A stretch of 64,000 bases of DNA from positions 78,936-142,935 of the forward strand of contig NZ_BMVL01000019.1 of the NCBI RefSeq assembly GCF_014650695.1. Direction: 5' to 3'. This DNA comes from Streptomyces avidinii (GTDB lineage Bacteria; Actinomycetota; Actinomycetes; Streptomycetales; Streptomycetaceae). A model generated the notes under the pieces. It made no database searches. It was not told the origin of the DNA and was given only the letters and a program-made list of their open reading frames with translations. This document shows, piece by piece, positions 8,332 to 15,433 of the stretch. The translations under genes were made by a program, and so were the position numbers. Numbering within the stretch: the first letter of the stretch is position 1; each line of letters opens with the position of its first letter.

Positions 8332-9729
8332 TCAGGCGGCCGGGGCGTACGCCGCGACCCGGCGGCGGGTGAGGGCCCCGTAGGTGAGTCCGGAGACGAC
8401 CGAGCCGAGCAGGGTGAGGTCGGCGCCGCCGAGCGGGGCGACCAGCGGCCCGGTCCACAGCTCGGAGTCGCAGGTCAGGGCGGCGAAGGTCATGCCGGCG
8501 AGCAGGGCGGTGATGCCTGCGGGGTGGTAGCCGGAGCGGTACCAGTAGGCGCCCGCGCTCCCGGTGTGCAGTGCGTCGGCGTCGTAGTGGCAGCGGCGCA
8601 GCAGCATGTCTGCGAGGAAGACCCCGCCCCAGGGGGCGAACACGATGATCAGCAGGGAGAGGAAGGAGAGCAGGGAGGTGGTGAAGTCGGTGAGGAACAG
8701 CGCGGCGAGCGAGCCGAGGGCGGTGACGGCGGCGCTGATGACGATGGCCCGGGCTCGGCTCCAGGGGATGCCGAGGACCTGGAGGTTCAGGCTGGAGGAG
8801 TAGAGCGTGATGATCGAGTTGGTGACCGAGCCGCCGAGTACGAGGGCCAGGAAGAGCGGCTGGAACCAGCCGGGGAGCAGGCTCTCGGCGCCGGCGACCG
8901 CGTCGGTCATGTCGGTCTGGGTGGCGGCGGCGACGCCCGCGACGCCGAGGGCCACGGAGGAGAGGAAGCCGCCGAGGGCGCCCATCCAGGTGATCGACTT
9001 CAGCGAGGTGGTCCGGGGCAGGTAGCGGGTGTAGTCGGCGGGCATCGGCAGGTACGAGAAGGGGCCGGCGAGCATGACGACGAAGGCCAGGCTCCAGCCG
9101 GAGAGTCCGGGTGCGGCGCCGGCCGGGGCGGCGGCGGTGTCGGTGCCGGGCAGGACGAAGAGGAGCAGGACTCCGAAGCCGGCGGCGAGGACGTAGGCCA
9201 TCCAGCGCTCGGCGAACTGCACGGTGGCGTGGCCCCACATGGCGACGGCGAAGGTCAGTGCGAGGGTGACCAGGAGGGCGACGGCGCGGCCGGCGGTGCC
9301 GCTCTGCCAGCCGATCTCGGCGAAGAAGACCTCCAGTGCGAGGGTGCCCACCACGGTGTTGACGATGGTGTAGCCGATGCTCACCACCCAGTTGAGGACG
9401 CCGGCCGGGAAGTTGCCGCGTACGCCGAAGGCGGCGCGGGAGATCACGAGGGTGGCGGTGCCGGTGCGGATGCCGCTGAGTCCGGCGGCGCTGATGGCGA
9501 AGAAGGACAGCCCGCCGATCACGACCACGGCGGTGGCCTGCCAGAAGGAGAGCCCGAAGGCGACGGCGAGGGCGCCGTTGATCACGTAGGTGAAGGTGAG
9601 GTTGGAGCCGAACCAGAGCCAGAAGAGGTCCTTGGCGCTGCCGTGGCGTTCGGCGTCGGGAATGGGGTCGATGCCGTGCGTTTCGACCCGGAACACCTCG
9701 TCGACGTCGACTGTCTCCTGCTGCCCCAT
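8332..9729 (-). CDS. NCS1-family nucleobase/cytosine-type permease
   Basis: A 465-residue integral membrane protein with about 12 hydrophobic segments. The N-terminus (G-I-D-P-I-P-D-A-E-R-H-G-S, then W-F-G-S-N) is characteristic of the nucleobase:cation symporter-1 family, which carries cytosine, purines, allantoin, hydantoins or related compounds. It starts at an ATG close to the TetR operator and is followed after 32 bp by the amidohydrolase gene, so the pair forms a small uptake-and-degradation operon. The ligand cannot be told from the sequence; the neighbouring amidohydrolase suggests a cyclic amide or similar molecule. Confidence 0.88.
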   Translation of the reverse strand: MGQQETVDVDEVFRVETHGIDPIPDAERHGSAKDLFWLWFGSNLTFTYVINGALAVAFGLSFWQATAVVVIGGLSFFAISAAGLSGIRTGTATLVISRAAFGVRGNFPAGVLNWVVSIGYTIVNTVVGTLALEVFFAEIGWQSGTAGRAVALLVTLALTFAVAMWGHATVQFAERWMAYVLAAGFGVLLLFVLPGTDTAAAPAGAAPGLSGWSLAFVVMLAGPFSYLPMPADYTRYLPRTTSLKSITWMGALGGFLSSVALGVAGVAAATQTDMTDAVAGAESLLPGWFQPLFLALVLGGSVTNSIITLYSSSLNLQVLGIPWSRARAIVISAAVTALGSLAALFLTDFTTSLLSFLSLLIIVFAPWGGVFLADMLLRRCHYDADALHTGSAGAYWYRSGYHPAGITALLAGMTFAALTCDSELWTGPLVAPLGGADLTLLGSVVSGLTYGALTRRRVAAYAPAA

Positions 9730-9751
9730 GGCGACCCCTGACTCTGAACGA

Positions 9752-9790
9752 TCTTGAATGGCGTTCTAACTTCTTGAATGGCATTCAAGA
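9752..9790. promoter_or_regulatory. Tandem palindromic operator between permease and TetR gene
   Basis: Bases 9772-9790 form the perfect palindrome TCTTGAATGGCATTCAAGA (9 + 1 + 9). Directly to its left, 9752-9769 is a degraded copy beginning with the same TCTTGAATGG. They sit 24-60 bp from the permease start and about 90 bp from the TetR start, the usual position for a TetR-family site that represses the divergent operon and possibly itself. Confidence 0.7.
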
Positions 9791-9872
9791 TGAGGGCTGG
9801 ACTGCGACCCCGTCAAGACCCTGTCCGGGATAGGGTCGGCCCACGAAGATCCGGAGGGCGGGAGCGGGAGCG

Positions 9873-10475
9873 GTGGCGGGAGCAGCACGGCGGCGCGACG
9901 GGCAGATCGCCCAGGAGCGGATGCTGGAAGAGGCCATGACGGCCATCGCCGAGGACGGACTGGCCGCACTCACCATGTCCGCGCTGGCCGAGCGGCTCGG
10001 CACCAGCGGCGGCCACATCCTGTACTACTTCGGCAGCAAGGACCGGCTCCTGCTGGAGGCCCTGCGCTGGAGCGAGGAGCAGCTCACCGGGGAGCGCCGG
10101 GCGCTGCTGGGGCGCAGGGTGACGGCGGCGCGCAAGCTGGACCAGTTCCTGGAGCTCTACCTCCCCGAGGGCCCCCGCGACCCGCGCTGGACGCTGTGGA
10201 TCGAGCTGTGGGCCCGTACCGCCTCCAACCAGCCACTGAAGGCCGCCCAGGAGGAGATCGACGACAGCTGGCAGCGCGATCTGGAGACGCTGCTGGCCAA
10301 GGGCGTGGAACAGGGCCGCTTCGCACTCCTGGACGTGCCCGCGCGGGCCTCGGAGCTGCTCGCGCTGCTGGACGGCCTGAGCACCCGGGTCGTCCTCGGC
10401 CAGCGCGGCGCGGACCGGGCCCGGGCCCTGGAACAGGCCCGCTCGGCGGCGGCCCTGCTCATCCCGCGCACGTGA
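9873..10475 (+). CDS. TetR/AcrR-family transcriptional regulator
   Basis: A 200-residue regulator. The N-terminal helix-turn-helix runs about residues 20-65 (A-L-T-M-S-A-L-A-E-R-L-G-T-S then H-I-L-Y-Y-F-G-S-K-D), the standard TetR recognition helix; the rest is the all-helical ligand and dimer domain, of the BetI/TetR_C_6-like sort. The start is a GTG preceded by GGGAGCG. It is divergent from the permease-amidohydrolase operon with a perfect palindrome between them, so it is inferred to control that operon in response to the transported compound. A promoter with TAGGGT as -10 (about 9829) may drive it. Confidence 0.88.
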   Translation: MAGAARRRDGQIAQERMLEEAMTAIAEDGLAALTMSALAERLGTSGGHILYYFGSKDRLLLEALRWSEEQLTGERRALLGRRVTAARKLDQFLELYLPEGPRDPRWTLWIELWARTASNQPLKAAQEEIDDSWQRDLETLLAKGVEQGRFALLDVPARASELLALLDGLSTRVVLGQRGADRARALEQARSAAALLIPRT

Positions 10476-10772
10476 GGCGGCGGAAAGTCCTTCCCTTTCG
10501 TACGCAACCCGGCGTCCGATGCGGCAATTCGACGCCAAAAAGCGGAGTCCTCCGCGCCGAATAGGGTCATTCAGAGCAGTCCAAGGGTCCGTTCACACCC
10601 ATTCACGCCCCTGGTGCGCCCTCTTGACCAGGGCATATGCGGAAGACAACCAGCAGTTCCGGGTTTGTGAAAACCTTCACCAGAATTCCGCTCGAAGTGC
10701 GCCCTACCGCACTCCTCCCCCAGCGAGCACAATCGCGGTGACGACTCGCATCGATCGTGAAGGAGGGAGCGC
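10476..10772. other. Intergenic region with possible promoters
   Basis: This 297-bp spacer is less GC-rich than its neighbours and has no credible gene. It holds TAGGGT at about 10563 and TTGACC at about 10624, either of which could be a promoter element for the downstream hydrolase gene, and a TGTGAAAACCTTCACC stretch that resembles a CRP-type half-palindrome. None is convincing alone. Confidence 0.35.
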
Positions 10773-11675
10773 GTGCGCAATCAGGTGCGCACAGCGGACG
10801 GGCGCGCTCTGACCGTGGAGCGCTGGGGCGATCCGGACGGCAAACCCGTCTTTCTGCTGCACGGCATGCCCGGTAGCCGCCTCGGCCCGGCCCCCCGGGG
10901 CATGGTCCTCTACCAACGCCGAATGCAGCTCATCGCCTACGACAGACCCGGCTACGGCGGCTCCGACCGCCATGTGGGCCGCACCGTCGCCGATGTGGCC
11001 CAGGACGTGGCCGCCATCGCCGACGCCCTCGGCCTCGACACCTTCGCGGTCGCCGGCCGCTCCGGCGGCGCCGCCGGCGCACTGGCCTGCGCCGCCCTCC
11101 TCCCCGACCGGGTCACCCGGACCGCGGCCATGGTCGGCCTCGCCCCCCGGGACGCGGAGGACCTGGACTGGTTCGCCGGGATGGCCGCGTCGAACGTACG
11201 GGAGTACACCACCGCCACCGACGACCCCGAGGAACTGGCGGCCCGTCTGATCCCGCGCGCCGCCGGCATCCGCAAGGACCCCGGACGACTGCTCGACGAG
11301 CTGCGCCGGGAGCTGACCGACAACGACCGCATGATCGTCTCGGACGCCGGCCTGCGGTCGATGCTCCTGCGGAACTACCGCGAGGGGCTGCGCCATTCGG
11401 CGTACGGATGGATCGACGACGTCCTCGCCTTCAGCCGCCCCTGGGGCTTCGACCCGGCCGACATCCGCTGCCCGGTGCTCATCTGGCACGGGGAGCTCGA
11501 CGTCTTCTCCCCCGTGGGCCACTCCCGTTGGCTGGCCCGCCGCATCCCGGGGGCCACCACCAACATCGTCCCGGCCGCCGCGCACTTCGCCGCCCTGCGC
11601 GCGCTGCCCGACGTACTGAACTGGCTGCTGCGCGACCTCCCGGCGCCGGACCTCAACGAACAGCAGCCCGCCTAG
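10773..11675 (+). CDS. Alpha/beta hydrolase
   Basis: A 300-residue cytoplasmic alpha/beta-hydrolase-fold protein. Oxyanion region L-L-H-G-M-P-G-S at 28-35, nucleophile elbow G-R-S-G-G with Ser97 (Arg replaces the usual His), acid Asp243 in W-H-G-E-L-D-V and His271 in A-A-A-H-F. The triad is complete, so an active hydrolase (esterase, epoxide hydrolase or similar) is likely, but no substrate can be named. The GTG start has AAGGAGGG upstream at good spacing, a strong site. It lies directly before the fxs locus but is separated by about 390 bp, and no functional link is evident. Confidence 0.85.
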   Translation: MRNQVRTADGRALTVERWGDPDGKPVFLLHGMPGSRLGPAPRGMVLYQRRMQLIAYDRPGYGGSDRHVGRTVADVAQDVAAIADALGLDTFAVAGRSGGAAGALACAALLPDRVTRTAAMVGLAPRDAEDLDWFAGMAASNVREYTTATDDPEELAARLIPRAAGIRKDPGRLLDELRRELTDNDRMIVSDAGLRSMLLRNYREGLRHSAYGWIDDVLAFSRPWGFDPADIRCPVLIWHGELDVFSPVGHSRWLARRIPGATTNIVPAAAHFAALRALPDVLNWLLRDLPAPDLNEQQPA

Positions 11676-12065
11676 GGGGCCTTGCGCCGCACCTCCCCCG
11701 CCCCACCGCGGTGACCACCGCCCCCTGTCCGCTGTTCGGCGGGGGTGGCGCCGCGTCGGGCGGCCCTCTACCTCCGCCGCCGGTGCACACCCCCGCATCG
11801 CCCCAGGTCAGAGCGCGGCGGCCGGCGTAGGTCCGGGCCGACGCGGCCGTCGGCCGGCCCCCGGCGATGAAAAGGATCTTTCTTTGCGGGAAACGCCTGA
11901 TTCGGCCACCTCGGGATATCCCCACGCTTTGCAGGGAAGTCATGACCAGGCGTCATGTCTCGTGTTGCGAATGGGGTGTGGCCGAGTAAAGTCCACGCTT
12001 GACAACAGCATCACGCTCTTGTCATTCACATGCCCATTCCACATGGCTTCCCCAAGGACGGTGCC
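11676..12065. other. Intergenic region upstream of the fxs locus
   Basis: A 390-bp spacer. The left part is GC-rich with no gene I trust; the right part (about 11860-12060) drops in GC and carries the likely promoter of the fxs genes. No strong stem-loop terminator for the preceding hydrolase gene was found. Confidence 0.4.
11999..12027 (+). promoter_or_regulatory. Candidate promoter of the fxs operon
   Basis: TTGACA at 11999-12004 is a perfect -35 hexamer. Seventeen bases later is TCATTC, a poor -10. A start near 12035 would leave a leader of about 30 bases containing the AAGGA ribosome-binding site at 12054-12058 before the fxsA GTG. The weak -10 suggests that an activator or another sigma factor may be needed. 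Confidence 0.35.
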
Positions 12066-12230
12066 GTGAACACTTCAACGACCCCCGCGACCAGCTCGGT
12101 CAAGGCCCACCGGGTCCCGCTCACCAAGATCGACGTCCACTCCGCGTCCGCGGCGACGACGCTCGGTCGCGTGCTGCCGGCCGAATCTGCCCGTCCGGTT
12201 CAGGCACCGATCTTCAACTCCGCGCTCTGA
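12066..12230 (+). CDS. fxsA: FxsA, FxSxx-COOH cyclophane RiPP precursor peptide
   Basis: A 54-residue peptide starting at GTG 12066, with AAGGA seven bases upstream. Longer in-frame starts upstream lack a ribosome site. It ends F50-N51-S52-A53-L54 followed immediately by the stop, which is exactly the FxSxx-COOH signature. In this RiPP family the radical SAM enzyme FxsB joins the Phe ring to the side chain of the third residue (Ser52), forming a three-residue cyclophane. The rest (residues 1-45) is a leader rich in Ser, Thr and Ala. fxsB begins 29 bp later. No protease or exporter gene is next to it, so how, or whether, the leader is removed is unknown. Confidence 0.9.
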   Translation: MNTSTTPATSSVKAHRVPLTKIDVHSASAATTLGRVLPAESARPVQAPIFNSAL

Positions 12231-12259
12231 CACCGAAGTATGCGCTCTAGACTGGTGGA

Positions 12260-14512
12260 ATGACCGGCCTGATCGCATTTCGCGAGATCGTCCTGAAAGT
12301 TCACAGCAGATGCGATCTTGCTTGTGATCATTGCTATGTCTACGAACATGCAGATCAGAGCTGGCGAGCCCGGCCGAAAGTGATCTCCCCCGAGGTTATT
12401 TCGCATACCGCGTCGCGGCTCGCCGAACATGCCCGTGACCATGCACTCCCCTCCGTCACGGTGATCCTCCATGGAGGGGAACCCCTGTTGGCGGGGACGG
12501 CCCGGCTCCGCCTCGTGTGCGAGGAGTTCGGCCGCGCGCTCAGCGGGATCGCCGCCCTCGACCTGCGCATCCACACCAACGGGCTCCAGCTCAGCAGTCG
12601 TTACCTCGACCTCTTCGACGAGTTCGGCGTCCGGGTCGGCATCTCCCTCGACGGGGACCGCGCCGCCAACGACCGCCACCGCCGGTTCGCCGACGGCCGT
12701 ACGAGCCACCCGCTGGTCCTCGCCGCCGTCGCGCTCCTGCGCTCGGAGCCCTACCGCCACCTGTACCAGGGCCTGCTCTGCACCGTGGACGTGGCCAACG
12801 ACCCTGTCGCCGTCCTGGACGCGCTGGTCGAACTGGAGCCCCCGCGCGTGGACTTCCTCCTCCCGCACGCCACCTGGGAGACTCCCCCGGCCCGCCCCGA
12901 CGGCGCCCCCGACGCGTACGCGCGCTGGCTGCTGCGGGTCTTCGACCACTGGGAGCGGCTGGGGCGCCCGGTACCCGTACGGCTCTTCGAATCCCTGCTC
13001 TCCACCCTGCGCGGCGGGCCCAGCCTCACCGAGTCGCTCGGCCTCGCGCCCACCGACCTCGTCGTCGTCGAGACCGACGGGACCCTTGAGCAGGTGGACT
13101 CCCTCAAGAGCGCCTTCGAGGGGGCCGCCACCACCGGGTTCAACGTCTTCGACCACGCGTTTGACCAGGTCGCGGCCCATCCCGGGGTCCGTGCCCGGCA
13201 GCTGGGCCTCGCGGGCGTCAGCGACTCGTGCCGCCGGTGCCCCGTCGTACGCTCGTGCGGCGGCGGGCTCTATACGCACCGCTACCGCGAGCGGAACGGC
13301 TTCGACAACCCCTCCGTGTACTGCACCGACCTCCGCGAACTCGTGGACGGGGTGGAGGGCCGCACGGCACCGCGGGAGACCGCGCCGGAGCTGTCCGACC
13401 CGGCCGAACTCACCAGGTCCCAGCAGGAACTGACCCGGATCCTGCTGGCCCGGCTGCACGCGGACCTCGCCGGCGACCCGGACTGGGCGCACGCCTGGGA
13501 GCTGCTGGCCGCCGTGGAGCGGGCCGGGGAGGCCGGCGCGGACGCGCTGGCCGCTGTACTGGACCACCCCTTCACCCGGACCTGGGTACTGGCGGCCCTG
13601 GACGCCGCCCGCGCCGGCACGCCGGACGCCGAGGAGGCGGCGCGCAGGCTGACCGCCCTGGCCGCCGCGGCCGTGCTGCGCGGTGGACTGGAGCTGCCGG
13701 CCGAAGTGGCCTACCGGGACGGCGAGGTGTACCTGCCGACGCTGGGCCTGCTGCGGCTCGGGGAGCCCGGCACGGAGGGCCGGGCCGCGCTGCACGTCAC
13801 CGACGAGGGGTACGCCGTACGGGACGGCCGCGCGGAGCACCGCTTCGGCCCCGCGGCCGGGGACGCCCGCTGGCAGCCCGTACGCACCTGGTCGCCCGGT
13901 CCGGACGCGGCCCCGGTGGCCCTGGAGGACCTCGACCCGTACCGCAACTGCTTCGCCCGCCCGCCCAGGCTGCGCCTCGGTACGGGCGAGGCCGAGGAGT
14001 GGCGGGGCCGGCTGGACCGGGCGTGGGCGCTGCTGCACGAGGTGGTGCCGGAGTTCGCCCGGGCGGCGGCCTCCGGGCTGACCACGCTGACCCCGCTCGC
14101 GGGCGGCCCGCGGGCGGGCGGCTGGGGCGAGGCCGGCCGGCACGGGCCGGGGGCGCTCGGGGTGCCGTACGAGGCAGGGGTGCGGGAGACCGCGCTCGCG
14201 CTGCTGACCGGCCGGCGGCGGACCCGGCTGCGGGCGCTGACCGAGGTGGCCGATCTGTACGCGCTGGACGGCCAGTGGCAGCACCGCTCGCCGTGGCGGG
14301 AGCGGCCGGTCCCGGTGTCCCGGCTGCTGGCCGACGTGCACGAGCGGGTGGCGGTGGAGGCGTACCGGCGGGCCACGGCGGCGTCCGAGCCGGGTGGCTC
14401 GGACCGGATCCACCAGGCCCTGGACCGGCTGTCGGAGGCGGCCGAGCTGACCGTCACCGGCAAGCGGCTGGTCGCGGAGCTGCGCTACGAACTGAAGACG
14501 GTCGACGCGTGA
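12260..14512 (+). CDS. fxsB: FxsB-family radical SAM/SPASM cyclophane maturase
   Basis: A 750-residue maturase of the FxsA peptide. The radical SAM cluster motif C18-x3-C22-x2-C25 lies in S-R-C-D-L-A-C-D-H-C-Y-V-Y-E-H, followed by H-G-G-E-P (SAM binding). A SPASM region with clustered Cys (C-R-R-C-P-V-V-R-S-C, later Y-C-T-D) ends near residue 360 and would hold auxiliary iron-sulfur clusters. The remaining roughly 390 residues resemble the HExxH-type peptide-modification domain often fused to FxsB, but the expected H-E-x-x-H is replaced by R642-E-T-A-L646, so zinc-dependent activity is doubtful. The stop overlaps the next gene (GTGA), indicating translational coupling. Confidence 0.92.
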   Translation: MTGLIAFREIVLKVHSRCDLACDHCYVYEHADQSWRARPKVISPEVISHTASRLAEHARDHALPSVTVILHGGEPLLAGTARLRLVCEEFGRALSGIAALDLRIHTNGLQLSSRYLDLFDEFGVRVGISLDGDRAANDRHRRFADGRTSHPLVLAAVALLRSEPYRHLYQGLLCTVDVANDPVAVLDALVELEPPRVDFLLPHATWETPPARPDGAPDAYARWLLRVFDHWERLGRPVPVRLFESLLSTLRGGPSLTESLGLAPTDLVVVETDGTLEQVDSLKSAFEGAATTGFNVFDHAFDQVAAHPGVRARQLGLAGVSDSCRRCPVVRSCGGGLYTHRYRERNGFDNPSVYCTDLRELVDGVEGRTAPRETAPELSDPAELTRSQQELTRILLARLHADLAGDPDWAHAWELLAAVERAGEAGADALAAVLDHPFTRTWVLAALDAARAGTPDAEEAARRLTALAAAAVLRGGLELPAEVAYRDGEVYLPTLGLLRLGEPGTEGRAALHVTDEGYAVRDGRAEHRFGPAAGDARWQPVRTWSPGPDAAPVALEDLDPYRNCFARPPRLRLGTGEAEEWRGRLDRAWALLHEVVPEFARAAASGLTTLTPLAGGPRAGGWGEAGRHGPGALGVPYEAGVRETALALLTGRRRTRLRALTEVADLYALDGQWQHRSPWRERPVPVSRLLADVHERVAVEAYRRATAASEPGGSDRIHQALDRLSEAAELTVTGKRLVAELRYELKTVDA

Positions 14513-15354
14513 ATGCCGCCCCCTCCCCGGGAGCCTCCCCCGACGCCCCCGCCTCCTCCCCCGGCACCGGACGGCTCCAGCTGGCCGTGAGGTTACGCCT
14601 GCTCGGGGTCCGCCCCGGCATGCGGCTCCTGGTGCACGCCGCCCTGGGCGGGACCGGGCTGCGCGCGGAGCTGCTGCGCGACGCCCTGACGGGCGTCCTC
14701 GGCCCGCGCGGCACACTGGTCGTTCCCGCGTTCACCCCGGCGAACTCCACGACCTCCACCGCGCATCTGGAGCGGATCGGCGGCCTGGACGAGGCCGGGG
14801 TGCGGGCCTTCCGGGAGCGGATGCCCCCCTTCGACCCGGCGAGCACCCCGAGCCAGGGCATGGGATCCCTGGCCGAGGCCGTCCGCACCGCGCCGGGCGC
14901 GGCGCGCAGCGCCCACCCGCAGACCTCCTTCGCCGCCCTCGGGGCGGACGCGGAACGGATCTGTTCCGGGCACCGAATCGAGAGTCATCTGGGGGAGGAG
15001 TCTCCCCTGGGGAAACTGTGCTGGGAGGGCGGGCAGGTACTCATGATCAATGTGGGGTTTTCGGTCTGCACCGCGTTCCATCTCGCGGAGTACCGAATTC
15101 CGAAGCCCCCCTTGCGCATGTACGAGTGTGTGGTGAAGGTGAACCTTCCGGGGCTGCAAAGGCACCGGCAGGAGGGGGAGTGGACCGCATACGAGGACGT
15201 CGCGCTGGATGACAGCGATTTCGCGGAGATCGGTGACGCGTTCCCGGATTCCCGGGTGCGCAGGGGGCGGGTGGGAGGCGCGTCGACCATGCTCTTCTCC
15301 CTTCCGGAGGCCGTCGATCACGCGCTTGACTGGATGACCGAAAACAGACGCTGA
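14509..15354 (+). CDS. AAC(3)-family N-acetyltransferase in the fxs operon
   Basis: A 281-residue protein of the aminoglycoside 3-N-acetyltransferase family, starting at a GTG that overlaps the fxsB stop by 4 bp. Family features are present: L-V-H-A-A-L-G-G and G-P-R-G-T-L-V-V-P-A-F-T near the N-terminus; S-A-H-P-Q-T-S-F-A-A-L-G, E-S-P-L-G-K-L and the C-terminal catalytic region F-H-L-A-E. It therefore probably transfers acetyl from acetyl-CoA to an amine. Its fixed place between fxsB and fxsC suggests a role in the pathway (for example acetylation of the peptide or a derived molecule) rather than drug resistance, but this is inference. Resistance activity cannot be excluded. Confidence 0.8.
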   Translation: MNAAPSPGASPDAPASSPGTGRLQLAVRLRLLGVRPGMRLLVHAALGGTGLRAELLRDALTGVLGPRGTLVVPAFTPANSTTSTAHLERIGGLDEAGVRAFRERMPPFDPASTPSQGMGSLAEAVRTAPGAARSAHPQTSFAALGADAERICSGHRIESHLGEESPLGKLCWEGGQVLMINVGFSVCTAFHLAEYRIPKPPLRMYECVVKVNLPGLQRHRQEGEWTAYEDVALDDSDFAEIGDAFPDSRVRRGRVGGASTMLFSLPEAVDHALDWMTENRR

Positions 15355-15433
15355 TTGACTGAACGATGAGGGGATGTGGCGAAGCAGCTCCGGAATGATG
15401 TTTCTTCGCTCGCATCTTCGGGACGGGGGTCGT

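Noticed and set aside
8293..9741. Long open frame antisense to the NCS1 permease gene
   Set aside because: It is rich in Gly, Glu and Asp from reversed GC-rich codons, has no domain and no ribosome site, while the opposite strand encodes a clear 12-helix permease.
12471..13433. Alternative Ser/Pro-rich frame inside fxsB
   Set aside because: It lies wholly within the radical SAM gene in another frame and has no recognisable motif.
15374..15433. Upstream ATG start for fxsC
   Set aside because: The 20 codons it would add use A/T-ending codons and the GAGGGG directly abuts the ATG without spacing; the GTG at 15434 starts next to the conserved domain.
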